Of a stretch of DNA of 40,031 bases, positions 8,456 to 17,344 are shown in pieces. The position numbers and the translations under genes were made by a program. Where the stretch lies: NCBI RefSeq assembly GCF_030382115.1, contig NZ_JAUDRJ010000003.1, forward strand, positions 3,033,932 through 3,073,962, read 5' to 3'. Numbering within the stretch: position 1 is the first letter of the stretch; each line of letters opens with the position of its first letter. The notes beneath the pieces are model-generated. The model was given only the letters and a program-made list of their open reading frames with translations. It had not been told where the DNA came from and made no database searches. The DNA comes from Nostoc sp. GT001 (lineage in GTDB: Bacteria; Cyanobacteriota; Cyanobacteriia; Cyanobacteriales; Nostocaceae).

Positions 8456-9955
8456 CTACACCACTACCTTTTCTAAGATCAGCTTAGAACGTTTCACTTG
8501 CTCAGGAATCGTTACGGGATAATCTCCGGTAAAGCAGGCAGAACAGAAACTATTGGTGTCTTCTCGTGTCGCTTCTAGCATTCCTTCCCAACTCAGATAG
8601 GCAAGGCTGTCTACTTCCAGTTGCTTGGCAATTTCTGCTACTGACTTTGTAGCAGCAATTAGCTGATCCTGAGAATCAGTATCGATGCCATAAAAGCAGG
8701 GATGAGTTACAGGCGGAGACGAAATTCGCATGTGTACCTCTACTGCACCTGCTTCACGTAAGGTTTTGACTAATTTACGGCTGGTAGTACCCCGTACAAT
8801 CGAGTCGTCTACAATAATTACTCGTTTACCTACTAGCACATCTTTGAGGGGGTTGAGTTTCATCCGCAGACCCGATTCCCGCATGGTTTGGGTTGGTTGA
8901 ATGAAGGTTCGCCCAACATAGCGGTTTTTAATCAGTCCTTCGCCGTAAGCAACACCAGACGCTTGGGAAAATCCAATAGCAGCAGGTATACCAGAATCAG
9001 GAACACCAAAGACAATATCGGCATCTACAAAAGATTCTTTAGCTAGCTGGTGTCCTAATCGCATTCGATAGCTGTACAAACTCTCGTTGTGCATGACGCT
9101 ATCAGGGCGGGCAAAGTAAATCATTTCAAAGATACACAATTTCCGCTCAGATTTTTGACTCCAATGATAAGAAGCCAAACCTTCTTCAGTAATCCAAACT
9201 AATTCACCTGGTTCTACGTCTCGCAGGTATTCGGCTCCAATGATGTCTAAACCACAAGTCTCGGAAGCCAAAACGTAACGAACTGGATTACCAGCCAAAG
9301 TGCCGATTACTAAGGGGCGGATTCCATTAGGATCGCGGACACCCATAACACCGACGGGAGTCCCAATAACTAAACTAAAGGCTCCTTGGCAACGTTGAAA
9401 TGCCTTAATTCCACCTTCTAGCCAATCAGCGCCCGTATCTATGGCTTCTGCGATCGCAAAAGCGATCATTTCTGAGTCTGTTGTTGTAACTAAGTTACAT
9501 TTATTCTCAAGCAACTCTTGACGTAGTTGTACGGTATTGACTAAATTACCATTGTGTGCAAGTGCTAATGAACCTAAACGGGTTTCTAGTACTGCGGGTT
9601 GGGCATTAACTTTGCGGCTAGAACCTGTGGTGGAATAACGAGTGTGACCAACAGCAAGACTACCGGGCAATTGATCCAAGACAGATTCATTGAAAACTTG
9701 AGACACCAAGCCCATATCCTTGTGGAGATGTACTTGTGTACCCTCAAAGGTGGCAATACCAGCTGATTCTTGACCCCGATGCTGGAGGGCATACAATCCA
9801 AAGTAGGTCAGTTTAGCAACGTTTTCTCCTGGGGCGTAGATGCCAAAAACACCACAAGCTTCTTCTGGCTTGTCAGGCTGATTTTCATGACTATTGATTG
9901 GGTTGTTGGTCTGGTCGGGGTATTCATCCGAAGTGACAGAATGAATAGAAATCAT
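8456..9955 (-). CDS. purF: Amidophosphoribosyltransferase
   Basis: First committed enzyme of purine synthesis: makes phosphoribosylamine from PRPP and glutamine. From the ATG at 9955 the product has 499 residues. A propeptide of about 33 residues precedes the catalytic N-terminal cysteine Cys34 (EEACGVFGIYAPGE), the Ntn-amidotransferase nucleophile exposed by processing. The PRPP-binding loop is VIIVDDSIVRGTTS. The C-terminal SFCSACFTGDYP cysteines fit the Fe-S cluster ligands of the Bacillus-type enzyme. Codons upstream to 9985 remain open but add only ten non-conserved residues. purL lies upstream on the same strand, separated by 375 bases, so purL and purF may be expressed together. Confidence 0.95.
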   Translation of the reverse strand: MISIHSVTSDEYPDQTNNPINSHENQPDKPEEACGVFGIYAPGENVAKLTYFGLYALQHRGQESAGIATFEGTQVHLHKDMGLVSQVFNESVLDQLPGSLAVGHTRYSTTGSSRKVNAQPAVLETRLGSLALAHNGNLVNTVQLRQELLENKCNLVTTTDSEMIAFAIAEAIDTGADWLEGGIKAFQRCQGAFSLVIGTPVGVMGVRDPNGIRPLVIGTLAGNPVRYVLASETCGLDIIGAEYLRDVEPGELVWITEEGLASYHWSQKSERKLCIFEMIYFARPDSVMHNESLYSYRMRLGHQLAKESFVDADIVFGVPDSGIPAAIGFSQASGVAYGEGLIKNRYVGRTFIQPTQTMRESGLRMKLNPLKDVLVGKRVIIVDDSIVRGTTSRKLVKTLREAGAVEVHMRISSPPVTHPCFYGIDTDSQDQLIAATKSVAEIAKQLEVDSLAYLSWEGMLEATREDTNSFCSACFTGDYPVTIPEQVKRSKLILEKVVV

Positions 9956-10078
9956 GCTAGCTTTGCTCCTGGTGGGGGGGGTCAATCAGTTTTGGATTTG
10001 AGACTTCGGCTACGCTCAGTCGAACGATTGACGATTTTGATTTTGGATTGATCGCACCGTAGTAAGGATGCGGCTTGG

Positions 10079-10179
10079 GATTTGAGAATGGCTATTTTAG
10101 ATTTTTTGCCCAGTAAGAGCAAGAGATGAACTAGAAGCAACACCGCTAGTCCAAAATCTAAAATTCAAAATCTCAAATC
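10079..10179. repeat. Imperfect 27-bp inverted repeat between purL and purF
   Basis: The arm 10079-10105 (starting GATTTGAGA, ending ATTTTAGATTTT) is the inverse complement of 10153-10179 with only a few mismatches, enclosing about 47 bases. Related phrases (GATTTTGGATTG) occur just upstream at 10033-10050. This looks like a dispersed intergenic repeat. The whole 9956-10330 gap holds no gene that I can see, only this repeat, the probable purF leader and the purL 3' hairpin. Confidence 0.6.
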
Positions 10180-10285
10180 GGTAGTCAAGTTACTGGGATT
10201 ATATAAATGGTTGAGGATTTCTTAACAAATCTTTAACCATCCATTAAAACAGTACCGTAATTTTGCTCAGAGACGCTAATAAAAG

Positions 10286-10329
10286 AGTGAGTAATTAGGA
10301 GTTATGCTTTTTATTCCTAACTCCTCACT
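10286..10329 (-). terminator. Hairpin at the 3' end of purL
   Basis: AGGAGTTA (10297-10304) pairs with TAACTCCT (10318-10325), with flanking GTGAG/CTCAC bases extending the pairing. On the minus strand the hairpin is followed by a T-rich run (CTTTTATT). Position right after the purL stop fits a terminator. Confidence 0.5.
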
Positions 10330-10330
10330 T

Positions 10331-12781
10331 TCAACTCCTAACTTCTTCAGGGATAGTGGTATGGATGGCGAGACGTTTGGCGATCGCATAGGAATAGCGA
10401 TTGTTCATATCTTCGATACTAACTTTGATTAAGGTTTGGTTATCAGTGGTGAAAACCCCCAAACCCGTCTCAAAATTAGCAACTACACCCAGTTTTTGCC
10501 ACTCTTGACCCAGATGTTCCTGTAAATATGATTCCCAAATTCCTTGTTGTGCTGATGCTACAGAAACTAAAATTCTGGCACCACCTTCGGCAAACAACAT
10601 CTCGTCTAAGCGAGGCAGTGCAATCTTGGGGTCTCCCCAAGTGGAGCAACTGCCGTGGTTTAACTGTGTTGGTGCTATTTCTAAATTGATTTCGGCTCCA
10701 AGATTGCCAGCAAGACAACATTCGGCTAGTGCGATCGCCACTCCTCCCTCAGCAGAATCGTGGGCTGAACGTACCCAACCATTACGAATTCCTTCACGAC
10801 AAACTTTTTGTACGCGGCGTTCCAAGTCAAAATCTACCCGTGGTGGTTTTCCGGCAACAGTATTGTGGATAGTGGCTAAATATTCAGATGCTCCCAAACT
10901 GATTTTCGATGCCAAAGGCAATCCGAGAAGATAAATCACATCGCCTACTACTTGCCAACCTTGACCACAAATTTTGGTTATATCAGGAATCAAGCCCACC
11001 ATACCCACCACAGGAGTGGGATAAATGGGTTGTGGGATGCCTTGAGAATCAAGAGTTTCATTGTACAAAGAGACATTTCCGCCCGTGACTGGTGTTGCCA
11101 ATTCTCGGCAACCTTCCGCCAAACCGCGACAAGCTTCTGCCAATTGCCAGTAACCAGTGGGTTTTTCTGGAGAGCCAAAATTTAGGTTATCCGTCACTGC
11201 CAGAGGTTCTGCACCCACACAGCTAAGATTGCGTGCAGCTTCTGCCACCACTGCCTTAGCCCCTTCGTAAGGGTCAAGATATACATAACGAGGATTGCAA
11301 TCTACCGTCGCCGCAACACCGGATTGGGCATTGAGGGTTTCCTTGTCTCCTTGTCCTCCTTGTCCCCTTGTCCTCTTGTCCTCTTCCAAAGGACGCAACC
11401 GGATAACAGCCGCATCTGCACCACCTGGCAGTATTACTGTATTATTTTGTACTTGATGGTCATACTGACGATATACCCAATTTTTAGAAGCGATCGTGGG
11501 TGTATCGAGCAAAGTTAAAAGAATATCATTCCAATTTTGCAGTCCTCCTGGAAGTTCTATTCCAGCAGTTGTGGAAGGAGGTAGGGAATCAGCAGTCCAT
11601 TCCCAAGCTTGACGCGCATATTCTGGTGCTTCTGCCAACAACTCTCGGTTATATAGTGGGGTATTCTCCGCCAAGGCCTCAGCAGGAATTTCTGCTGCTA
11701 CTTCACCCTGAAAGAGAATCCGCACAATCGGTTCAGCGATGACTGTCCCTGCGACAACGGCTTGAAGTCCCCAACGATGGAAAATGTCAATTAATTCTTG
11801 CTCACGCCCTTTATGAGCAACAAACAGCATTCGTTCTTGAGATTCCGAAAGCAGATATTCATAAGGAACCATCCCCATTTCTCTGACGGGAATTTTATCT
11901 AAATCTAGTTCAATTCCCACACCGCCTTTTGCAGCCATCTCTGAAGTAGAACAGGTGATTCCCGCAGCTCCCATATCTTGGGCGGCGACAACTGCACCCG
12001 TTTTAAACGCCTCCAGACAAGCTTCAATTAACGACTTTTCCAAAAATGGATCGCCCACTTGCACAGCAGGGCGATCGTCTATGGATTGATCGCTCAATTC
12101 TGCACTAGCAAAACTCGCGCCTCCCATACCGTCGCGCCCAGTGGTGGAACCAACATAAAGCACGGGGTTGCCTAAGCCAGATGCTCCAGATTTGACGATT
12201 TCTGAGGTTTCCATCAACCCCAATGCCATAACGTTCACTAGAGGATTACCAGAGTAAGCAAAGTCAAAGTAAACTTCGCCGCCAACGGTGGGTACTCCCA
12301 CACAGTTACCATAATGAGAGATTCCTGCCACCACACCAGTGAATAGTCGTTGGGTTTTGGGATCTTCTAAGGAACCAAAACGTAACGAGTTTAATAGGGC
12401 AATGGGACGCGCACCCATTGTAAAAATATCTCTGAGAATACCTCCGACTCCCGTTGCCGCTCCTTGAAACGGTTCGACTGCTGAGGGATGGTTGTGAGAT
12501 TCAATCTTAAAAGCTAGTTGGAGTCCGTCACCCAAATCTACAACACCAGCATTTTCACCAGGCCCCACTAGGATGCGGGGACCATCGGTGGGAAATTGTT
12601 TGAGTAGAGGTCGAGAATTTTTGTAACAACAATGCTCTGACCACATGACGCCAAACATTCCTAGTTCAGCTTTGTTGGGATGACGGCCTAGCCGACGGAC
12701 AATTTCTGCGTATTCTTCTGGTTTAAGACCAACAGCCGCAATTTCTTGGGGGGAAAAGGCTGGTTTTGAGGTTGCAGTCAT
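10331..12781 (-). CDS. purL: Phosphoribosylformylglycinamidine synthase subunit PurL
   Basis: Converts FGAR to FGAM with ATP, using ammonia delivered by PurQ, in purine synthesis. The 816-residue protein is the small-PurL type of PurS/PurQ/PurL systems. It shows the N-terminal [17 protein letters not shown] segment, [25 protein letters not shown], the glycine-rich [17 protein letters not shown] motif and, in the second half, the repeated ATP-binding fold ([23 protein letters not shown]). It is longer than the roughly 750-780 residues I expect. Part of the excess is a repeat-encoded insert near residues 466-480 ([19 protein letters not shown]). The start at 12781 gives the normal N-terminus. 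Confidence 0.95.
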   Translation of the reverse strand: MTATSKPAFSPQEIAAVGLKPEEYAEIVRRLGRHPNKAELGMFGVMWSEHCCYKNSRPLLKQFPTDGPRILVGPGENAGVVDLGDGLQLAFKIESHNHPSAVEPFQGAATGVGGILRDIFTMGARPIALLNSLRFGSLEDPKTQRLFTGVVAGISHYGNCVGVPTVGGEVYFDFAYSGNPLVNVMALGLMETSEIVKSGASGLGNPVLYVGSTTGRDGMGGASFASAELSDQSIDDRPAVQVGDPFLEKSLIEACLEAFKTGAVVAAQDMGAAGITCSTSEMAAKGGVGIELDLDKIPVREMGMVPYEYLLSESQERMLFVAHKGREQELIDIFHRWGLQAVVAGTVIAEPIVRILFQGEVAAEIPAEALAENTPLYNRELLAEAPEYARQAWEWTADSLPPSTTAGIELPGGLQNWNDILLTLLDTPTIASKNWVYRQYDHQVQNNTVILPGGADAAVIRLRPLEEDKRTRGQGGQGDKETLNAQSGVAATVDCNPRYVYLDPYEGAKAVVAEAARNLSCVGAEPLAVTDNLNFGSPEKPTGYWQLAEACRGLAEGCRELATPVTGGNVSLYNETLDSQGIPQPIYPTPVVGMVGLIPDITKICGQGWQVVGDVIYLLGLPLASKISLGASEYLATIHNTVAGKPPRVDFDLERRVQKVCREGIRNGWVRSAHDSAEGGVAIALAECCLAGNLGAEINLEIAPTQLNHGSCSTWGDPKIALPRLDEMLFAEGGARILVSVASAQQGIWESYLQEHLGQEWQKLGVVANFETGLGVFTTDNQTLIKVSIEDMNNRYSYAIAKRLAIHTTIPEEVRS
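11342..11386. repeat. Degenerate CTTGTCCTC tandem repeat inside purL
   Basis: On the plus strand five to six degenerate units of CTTGTCCTC run in tandem. On the coding strand they read as an in-frame hydrophilic stretch containing [12 protein letters not shown], between the two PurL halves. The same family of repeat occurs between genes at 16863-16905, which indicates that a dispersed repeat has entered a coding region without breaking it. Confidence 0.7.
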
Positions 12782-13241
12782 GGAAGTAATGCACTCTGGG
12801 GGGACAGAGCATTATTCTATCGATTTACTTGCCCTGTAAGTGCAGTCCTTAATTGAAGCGCGATCGCTCTTCAATTTAAACTCTAACTAAATATCAGTAT
12901 TTCCATTTTGGTAAATACTGGCAGAAGATGCTTGTGCAGCCTTTCTTACAAGCGAACTTGTTTATCGTATTGAGAGGTAGTACAACCTCAGAATGCAGTC
13001 AACAGGATTATTCTGACCATGAGGTAGAAAGATTGAGATCAATACCACACCAAATGCTTTAGTCTTTAAAGATAACTTGATTTTTTAATCTCAGTGAAAT
13101 TTCTAGCTCCTTTACTTACGTGAATCTAATGTCTACTCAGAGATTATTCGGGTATATGCAGTTTAGATGTAACAATCAAGTGACGAGAATCACACATATC
13201 GATGATTAGGATCGTCTCCTTCATCTCGCTAACTAGGCATA
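12782..13241. other. Gap upstream of purL, with local inverted repeats
   Basis: No protein-coding gene is apparent between purL and apcD. The stretch holds the purL leader. Around 12974-13025 there are pairing segments: GAGGT with ACCTC, and CCTCAGAAT with ATTCTG...ATGAGG. They could belong to an RNA whose terminator is at 13295-13327. No tRNA could be folded here. Confidence 0.4.
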
Positions 13242-13327
13242 ATTAATGACAACTGAACTCTAGCCGAGTCATTAATAGGGAACACACTTAATAGCCGACA
13301 GCCTTAATCAAGGACTGTCGGTTTTTT
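13242..13327 (+). ncRNA. Candidate small RNA ending at an orphan terminator
   Basis: A perfect 9-bp stem ATTAATGAC/GTCATTAAT (13242-13250 with 13268-13276) is followed by an 18-base apparently unpaired stretch (AGGGAACACACTTAATAG) and then a classic terminator. Two hairpins around a single-stranded purine- and CA-rich segment resemble the layout of cyanobacterial Yfr-type RNAs, but the sequence does not match the Yfr1 or Yfr2 motifs I remember. Neighbouring genes are both on the minus strand, so a plus-strand transcript must start inside the gap. A CATAAT at 13239-13244 is a possible -10, but no good -35 is seen. The promoter is uncertain. Confidence 0.35.
13295..13327 (+). terminator. Strong orphan Rho-independent terminator
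   Basis: CCGACAG (13295-13301) pairs with CTGTCGG (13315-13321), followed directly by a run of six T. The orientation is plus-strand, yet no plus-strand gene lies upstream for several kilobases. Confidence 0.8.
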
Positions 13328-13569
13328 GTATTTGTCATCAGTTAAATGCCCAATACCCACTTGCCCTGAGTGAATGCAAGTGCCCCATGCCCATATCCAT
13401 AAAATTTCCCCACAACTGGTTGGTAACTTGACAAAGATTTTGCCACAGCCACTACCAAATGTGGGGAGGGTATGATCAAATTGGGGATCTTATGCCTATC
13501 GAGTGCTAATATTTTGCACTCACTCTAGTAGACCGGAAGTATATTCCTAGAACCAGCACACACTTTGTA
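13328..13569. other. Gap downstream of apcD
   Basis: It contains heptamer-like phrases (TGCCCAATACCCACTTGCCC near 13357) and a CACTTG/CAAGTG hairpin. It also has GAGTGC (13501-13506) pairing with GCACTC (13516-13521), about 50 bases after the apcD stop, possibly an mRNA end. No gene is seen. Confidence 0.4.
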
Positions 13570-14056
13570 TTAAGACATCGCTTGAATGATGTAATCAAAG
13601 TAAGGTGCTGCTTCAGCAGCGTCTTCCGCACTCAGTAAGCTAAGGGAAGCTGTTTTGAGGGAATTAATCGCTTCTACCATTCCAGGCACGGGAACGCCCA
13701 ATGAATTGTACATTTCCCGCACACCAATCAAACCGATTTTTTCAATTGGCTCTTTGTCACTAAGCAAGTACACCATAAGTAATTAAGCGTAAGTACCAGC
13801 CAAAATCACGGATACATAGAGAGCGTTGGCGTTCACCGTAAGCATTACCTCCAGGGGAGATAAAGTCAGGACGCTTCTGCCAAAGTTGTTTGGTTGCTTC
13901 TTGAACTATCTTCTTTTCGTTTTCGGCTAAGGTAGCCGCAATCCGTGTCCGTTGTACGCCGGTTTGCAAAAAGTCTTTGATATTTTTAAGTTCGCCACTG
14001 CTGGGATAACGCAGTTCGTCGTCGGCTTTGAGAATAACTTGGCTAATTACAGTCAT
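13570..14056 (-). pseudogene. apcD: Allophycocyanin alpha-B chain with a one-base frameshift
   Basis: ApcD is a terminal-emitter subunit of the phycobilisome core that passes energy to the photosystems. From the ATG at 14056 the frame gives [20 protein letters not shown] and continues to [12 protein letters not shown] (98 residues), then hits TAG at 13762-13760. In the next frame the family continues at once as [20 protein letters not shown] to IIQAMS. Dropping one A of the AA at 13762-13763 restores a 161-residue protein of exactly normal length. The chromophore cysteine is present (Cys81, in [17 protein letters not shown]). An AGGTGA lies 11 bases before the ATG. Either the gene is newly broken, or the base is a sequencing error, or the site is recoded. 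Confidence 0.9.
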
Positions 14057-14233
14057 GATTATTGAAATCACCTGAAATATTATCTGTTAGTTTAGCGAGT
14101 TGGAGGTACACAAGTGAAGGGATCGGAGTTACTTATGTATTGAATTTATCTATTTAGGGGTGTGGGGACTGAAGAAGGGAATAAGTAACAGGTTACAGGG
14201 TAGAGATTATTCCCTATCACCTGTCACCTAATC

Positions 14234-14276
14234 CCAATGACCAATGACAAATGATCAACGACCAATGACAAATGAC
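14234..14276. repeat. Short tandem repeats (CCAATGAC type) reaching into the rlmD start
   Basis: Four to five degenerate copies of CCAATGACAAATGA stand directly before rlmD, and the last AAATGAC supplies the rlmD start codon at 14272. The same phrase recurs at 16913-16945. This is the heptamer-type repeat common between genes of heterocyst-forming cyanobacteria. Confidence 0.7.
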
Positions 14277-15678
14277 TAAAATAATTTGGCAACAGGGTGA
14301 ATTAATTGAAGTGACGATCGCTAACCTGAGTGATACAGGTGATGGTGTGGGGCGTGCTGATGAGCGTGTAGTGTTTGTCCCAGATACTGTCCCAGGCGAT
14401 CGCGCCATTGTCCGCTTAGTTCATGTTAAACCTAAATACGCCCACGGGAAGCTCCAGCAGCTATTGTCACCATCCGCCCACCGTATCCGACCCAGTTGTA
14501 TTGTGGCTGACAAGTGCGGTGGTTGCCAGTGGCAGCATATTAATTATGATTACCAGCTAGTAGCCAAGCAAAATCAAGTTATCCAAGCAATGGAGCGCAT
14601 TGGCGGTTTTATCCAACCACCAGTAGATCCGGTACTCGCTGCCCCTTCTGCTTTCGGCTACCGTAATAAATCTACATATCCTCTCTCGCTATCGGCAACA
14701 GGACAAGTACAAGCTGGTTACTATCAAAAAGGTAGTCACCAATTAATTAACTTAAATCAATGTCCAGTCCAAGATGCGCGATTAAATCCCTTGCTTGCCG
14801 AAGTTAAGCAGGATATTCAACAGCAAGGTTGGCAAATTTACAACGAACACCGCCACCAAGGAAAAATTCGCCATCTCGGTTTACGCATTGGCCGACACAC
14901 TGGAGAAATGTTGCTGACTTTGGTAGTAAAGGACTGGAATTTATCAGGAATTGAAACCCAAGCCCAGGAATGGTTAAAGCGCTATCCGCAGTTAGTGGGA
15001 GTGTCGCTCAATCGCAATAGCGATCGCACAAATGCTATCTTTGGATCAGAAACCCGTTGCATCGCTGGAGTACCCCACCTGCGTGAAAATTTTGCTGGAC
15101 TGGAATTTCAAGTACGCCCAGATACATTTTTCCAAGTGTATACCGAAACAGCAGAGGCACTATTAGAGGTAATTCAATCAGAACTCAATCTTCAAGGGCA
15201 TGAGTTCCTAGTTGATGCCTACTGTGGTATTGGGACTTTAACTTTACCTCTCGCCAAAAAAGTACGTATTGCTACAGGATTAGAAGTGCAATCAGCAGCA
15301 GTAGAACAAGCAATTTTAAATGCCCACCGCAACGGAATTGATAATGTGACTTTCCTTGTCGGCGCAGTAGAGAAATTGCTTCCCCAAATGGGCACAATAC
15401 CAGAAGTAGTAATACTCGATCCGCCACGTAAGGGGTGCGATCGCGCAGTCATAGATACTTTACGGCAATTGAAACCATCTCAGATCGTTTACGTCAGCTG
15501 TAAAGTAGCTACCCTCGCCCGCGACCTGAAATTGCTTTGTCAAGATGGGCAATATACCATCACACGGGTACAACCTGCTGATTTTTTTCCTCAAACTGCT
15601 CATGTTGAAACTGCCGCCTTTCTTGTGCTATCACATTTTGACAAGGGTAGTAATTCCTTCAAAAAAACTGAAATTTGA
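14272..15678 (+). CDS. rlmD: 23S rRNA (uracil-5-)-methyltransferase, RlmD/RumA type
   Basis: SAM-dependent m5U methyltransferase acting on 23S rRNA. The 468-residue protein starts with a TRAM RNA-binding domain (residues 1-63, GELIEVTIANLSDTGDGVGRAD). Fe-S cluster cysteines follow at C76, C82 and C85 (CIVADKCGGCQW) plus a later Cys in NQCPVQDARLN. The SAM-binding motif is VDAYCGIGTLTLPLA, the DPP motif is VVILDPPRKGCD, and the catalytic cysteine is in VYVSCKVATLARDL. Whether it modifies U1939 (RlmD) or another site cannot be decided from sequence. The start codon overlaps a tandem repeat and no clear ribosome site is present. Confidence 0.88.
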   Translation: MTKIIWQQGELIEVTIANLSDTGDGVGRADERVVFVPDTVPGDRAIVRLVHVKPKYAHGKLQQLLSPSAHRIRPSCIVADKCGGCQWQHINYDYQLVAKQNQVIQAMERIGGFIQPPVDPVLAAPSAFGYRNKSTYPLSLSATGQVQAGYYQKGSHQLINLNQCPVQDARLNPLLAEVKQDIQQQGWQIYNEHRHQGKIRHLGLRIGRHTGEMLLTLVVKDWNLSGIETQAQEWLKRYPQLVGVSLNRNSDRTNAIFGSETRCIAGVPHLRENFAGLEFQVRPDTFFQVYTETAEALLEVIQSELNLQGHEFLVDAYCGIGTLTLPLAKKVRIATGLEVQSAAVEQAILNAHRNGIDNVTFLVGAVEKLLPQMGTIPEVVILDPPRKGCDRAVIDTLRQLKPSQIVYVSCKVATLARDLKLLCQDGQYTITRVQPADFFPQTAHVETAAFLVLSHFDKGSNSFKKTEI

Positions 15679-16068
15679 AAATTTTAGTCTAGGGCATACT
15701 AAAGATGCTAAAATTGAATTAAGCCAAAAATAAAAATTCATTTTGTTTAAATAAATTCAAGTTGCATCGGTTCTTAAAAACATGAAGAAGATTGTGTAAA
15801 TGATAAATCGGCAACTAACTAGAGTATGCCAATACTCTCTAAAATTAACAGCATATTCTTAATCTGCTGACTTCATTATCAAATTTATTACAGCCGATAT
15901 ATACCTAAACAATCCGAATTCAGACTATAGAGCTAATGCTCCCTAGCATTTTCAAAATTTAGTTTTAAAGACGCAAGTTTGAAGGCAGCATGACCACCTC
16001 AAGTTTTATCAGGGTGACTGTAATAGCAAACTGATGTCTAGCTAACTGAAAGCTATGGGGTTTCTCTT
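15679..16068. other. AT-rich gap between rlmD and the RsbW-like gene
   Basis: About 390 AT-rich bases without a convincing frame. Only short dyads such as AATGCTCCCTAGCATT (near 15934) were noticed. It presumably holds the rlmD 3' end and the promoter of the next gene; no promoter stands out. Confidence 0.4.
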
Positions 16069-16518
16069 GTGATTACTATTTCACTCCGTCCAGTTGGACG
16101 TTATTGGGGCACTATTAGTTTTGCCTCAACCCTCTACCTTTGTCCCATATTAGACTTATTGTTGGCAGAAATTCCAACAAGATTACAAGCAGAACTGCGG
16201 CTAGGACTTCAAGAAGCCCTAGTCAACGCAGCTAAACATGGTAATAATCTCGATCCGAGTAAAACAGTTGTAGTTCGTTTTTCCGTAATAGATAATCAGT
16301 ATTGGTGGATAATATCAGACCAAGGTAGTGGCTTTACTCCTTCATCTACTATTAATGAAGAACCAACAGACTATCTTCCACCAGATGAGTCAGAAAATGG
16401 TCGTGGTTTATGTCTTCTACATCAAATTTTTGATCAAGTAGAGTGGAACCGTAAAGGCACAGAATTGAGGCTTTGTAAACAAATGGAAAATCGTCGGGGA
16501 TTATCTCTGCGACGTTAG
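16069..16518 (+). CDS. RsbW-like ATP-binding protein (HATPase_c anti-sigma type)
   Basis: A 149-residue stand-alone GHKL/HATPase_c domain of the anti-sigma-factor serine kinase type. Visible boxes are the N-box LGLQEALVNAAKHGNN, the G1 box ISDQGSGF and the G2 box ENGRGLCLLHQIFDQVEW. Such proteins phosphorylate an antagonist or bind a sigma factor in partner-switching pathways; the partner is not in this window. Start is GTG 16069, which gives MITISLRPVGRYWGTISF; an in-frame ATG would cut the first strand. The gene stands alone between rlmD and a convergent small gene. Confidence 0.82.
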   Translation: MITISLRPVGRYWGTISFASTLYLCPILDLLLAEIPTRLQAELRLGLQEALVNAAKHGNNLDPSKTVVVRFSVIDNQYWWIISDQGSGFTPSSTINEEPTDYLPPDESENGRGLCLLHQIFDQVEWNRKGTELRLCKQMENRRGLSLRR

Positions 16519-16534
16519 GGTAGTTAGGGGTTAG

Positions 16535-16561
16535 GAGTTAAAAATTTAAAACTTTTAACTC
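16535..16561. terminator. Hairpin between convergent genes
   Basis: GAGTTAAAA (16535-16543) pairs with TTTTAACTC (16553-16561). Its A- and T-rich sides would allow termination in both directions, between the RsbW-like gene and the small minus-strand gene. Confidence 0.55.
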
Positions 16562-16575
16562 ATCACTTCTAATTT

Positions 16576-16854
16576 CTAACTTTTTCCGTGAGTCGGACAG
16601 GGAGGTGCAGAAATAGAGCGATCTAACCAACCAATTGCCTGTTCTAATCTAGCTTGAGCTTCTTGTGGCTGATTCTTTAAAAGATACACAATCGCTGCTG
16701 CCACTTGTTCATTAGCGCGGGAATTGCGGTTAGACTTGAGGCGATGCCAATCGTTAGGGGAAATACTCAGTCTTTCCATCAGGGCTTGAGCTAGTTCCAG
16801 AGTACTAAGTTCATTCAGTTGACTGGTTTTCGGCAAGCGGGTAGATTGAGACAT
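16576..16854 (-). CDS. Small conserved cyanobacterial protein of unknown function
   Basis: A 92-residue soluble protein starting MSQSTRLPKTSQLNELSTLELAQALMERL and ending WLDRSISAPPCPTHGKS. It looks like a helical bundle, with a tetratricopeptide-like AAAIVYLLKNQPQEAQARLEQAIGWLD helix pair near the C-terminus. I believe close relatives occur throughout cyanobacteria, possibly as the DUF6439 family, but that is from memory. The frame stays open upstream to 17169 on the minus strand, but that part runs antisense to the next gene and through repeats, so the ATG at 16854 is chosen. Confidence 0.7.
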   Translation of the reverse strand: MSQSTRLPKTSQLNELSTLELAQALMERLSISPNDWHRLKSNRNSRANEQVAAAIVYLLKNQPQEAQARLEQAIGWLDRSISAPPCPTHGKS

Positions 16855-16862
16855 AATTATAA

Positions 16863-16945
16863 GTCCTTTGTCTTTTGTTCTTCGTCCTTTGTCCTTCGTC
16901 CTTTGAAAAATTACCAATGACAAATGACTAATGACTAATGACAAT
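16863..16945. repeat. Two blocks of heptamer-type tandem repeats
   Basis: 16863-16905 is a run of degenerate CCTTTGT / CTTCGTC units. 16913-16945 is a run of CAAATGACTAATGACTAATG-type units. They fill the divergent gap between two small genes. The first block is related to the repeat found inside purL, the second to the one before rlmD. Confidence 0.7.
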
Positions 16946-16979
16946 TGGTTAAGATTTAATCTTAGTTTACTACCTGTAC

Positions 16980-17342
16980 ATGAAGCCGCCAAAACAATCA
17001 CAGTCGTCAGCAGAAAATCAAGAACCAGATTTTGAACAAGAACTAGAGGAAGTAGAGCGATCGCTCCTATCCTTAAAAGAACGTTACGATCAAGTGCAAC
17101 GCGATCGCCAACAACAGGCACAATGGCAACAGCGTCGGGATCAATTAAAGCACAATAAATCTCAGACACCAGAAATCAAAGCAGAGTTACGGCAAATTCA
17201 ACGACAGTTGGAAATGCTAGAACTAAACTTAGAAAGCCAGTTATTTTCTTGGCGTAGTCTCAAAAAACCTTTCTGGCAAGTCGTCCGCTTTGGTGGAATG
17301 GGCGTTATCATAGGCTGGATATTAAAGTCTTATGCTGGGTAA
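16980..17342 (+). CDS. Coiled-coil protein with C-terminal membrane anchor
   Basis: A 120-residue protein. Residues 18-88 are strongly charged and heptad-like ([20 protein letters not shown] ... [23 protein letters not shown]), predicting a coiled coil. Residues about 98-116 ([19 protein letters not shown]) form a single transmembrane segment near the end, so it is probably a tail-anchored protein facing the cytoplasm. I do not recognise a named family. The stop lies 2 bases before the asnS ATG, so the two genes are almost certainly cotranscribed; whether they are linked in function is unknown. Confidence 0.75.
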   Translation: MKPPKQSQSSAENQEPDFEQELEEVERSLLSLKERYDQVQRDRQQQAQWQQRRDQLKHNKSQTPEIKAELRQIQRQLEMLELNLESQLFSWRSLKKPFWQVVRFGGMGVIIGWILKSYAG

Positions 17343-17344
17343 AT

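Noticed and set aside
13501..13521. GAGTGC...GCACTC looked like a second CIRCE
   Set aside because: The arms are in the opposite order and spacing to TTAGCACTC-N9-GAGTGCTAA; it is a plain hairpin downstream of apcD.
12782..13569. tRNA or 6S RNA in the purL-apcD gap
   Set aside because: No cloverleaf with a TTC loop could be found, and no long bulged 6S-type hairpin; only the small two-hairpin candidate remains.
14234..14276. Possible CRISPR-like repeats (also 16863-16945 and 22975-23004)
   Set aside because: Units are 7-14 bases, degenerate and without unique spacers; no cas gene is present.
16855..17169. Upstream extension of the small minus-strand gene to 197 residues
   Set aside because: It runs through tandem repeats and antisense to the coiled-coil gene; the conserved part begins at ATG 16854.
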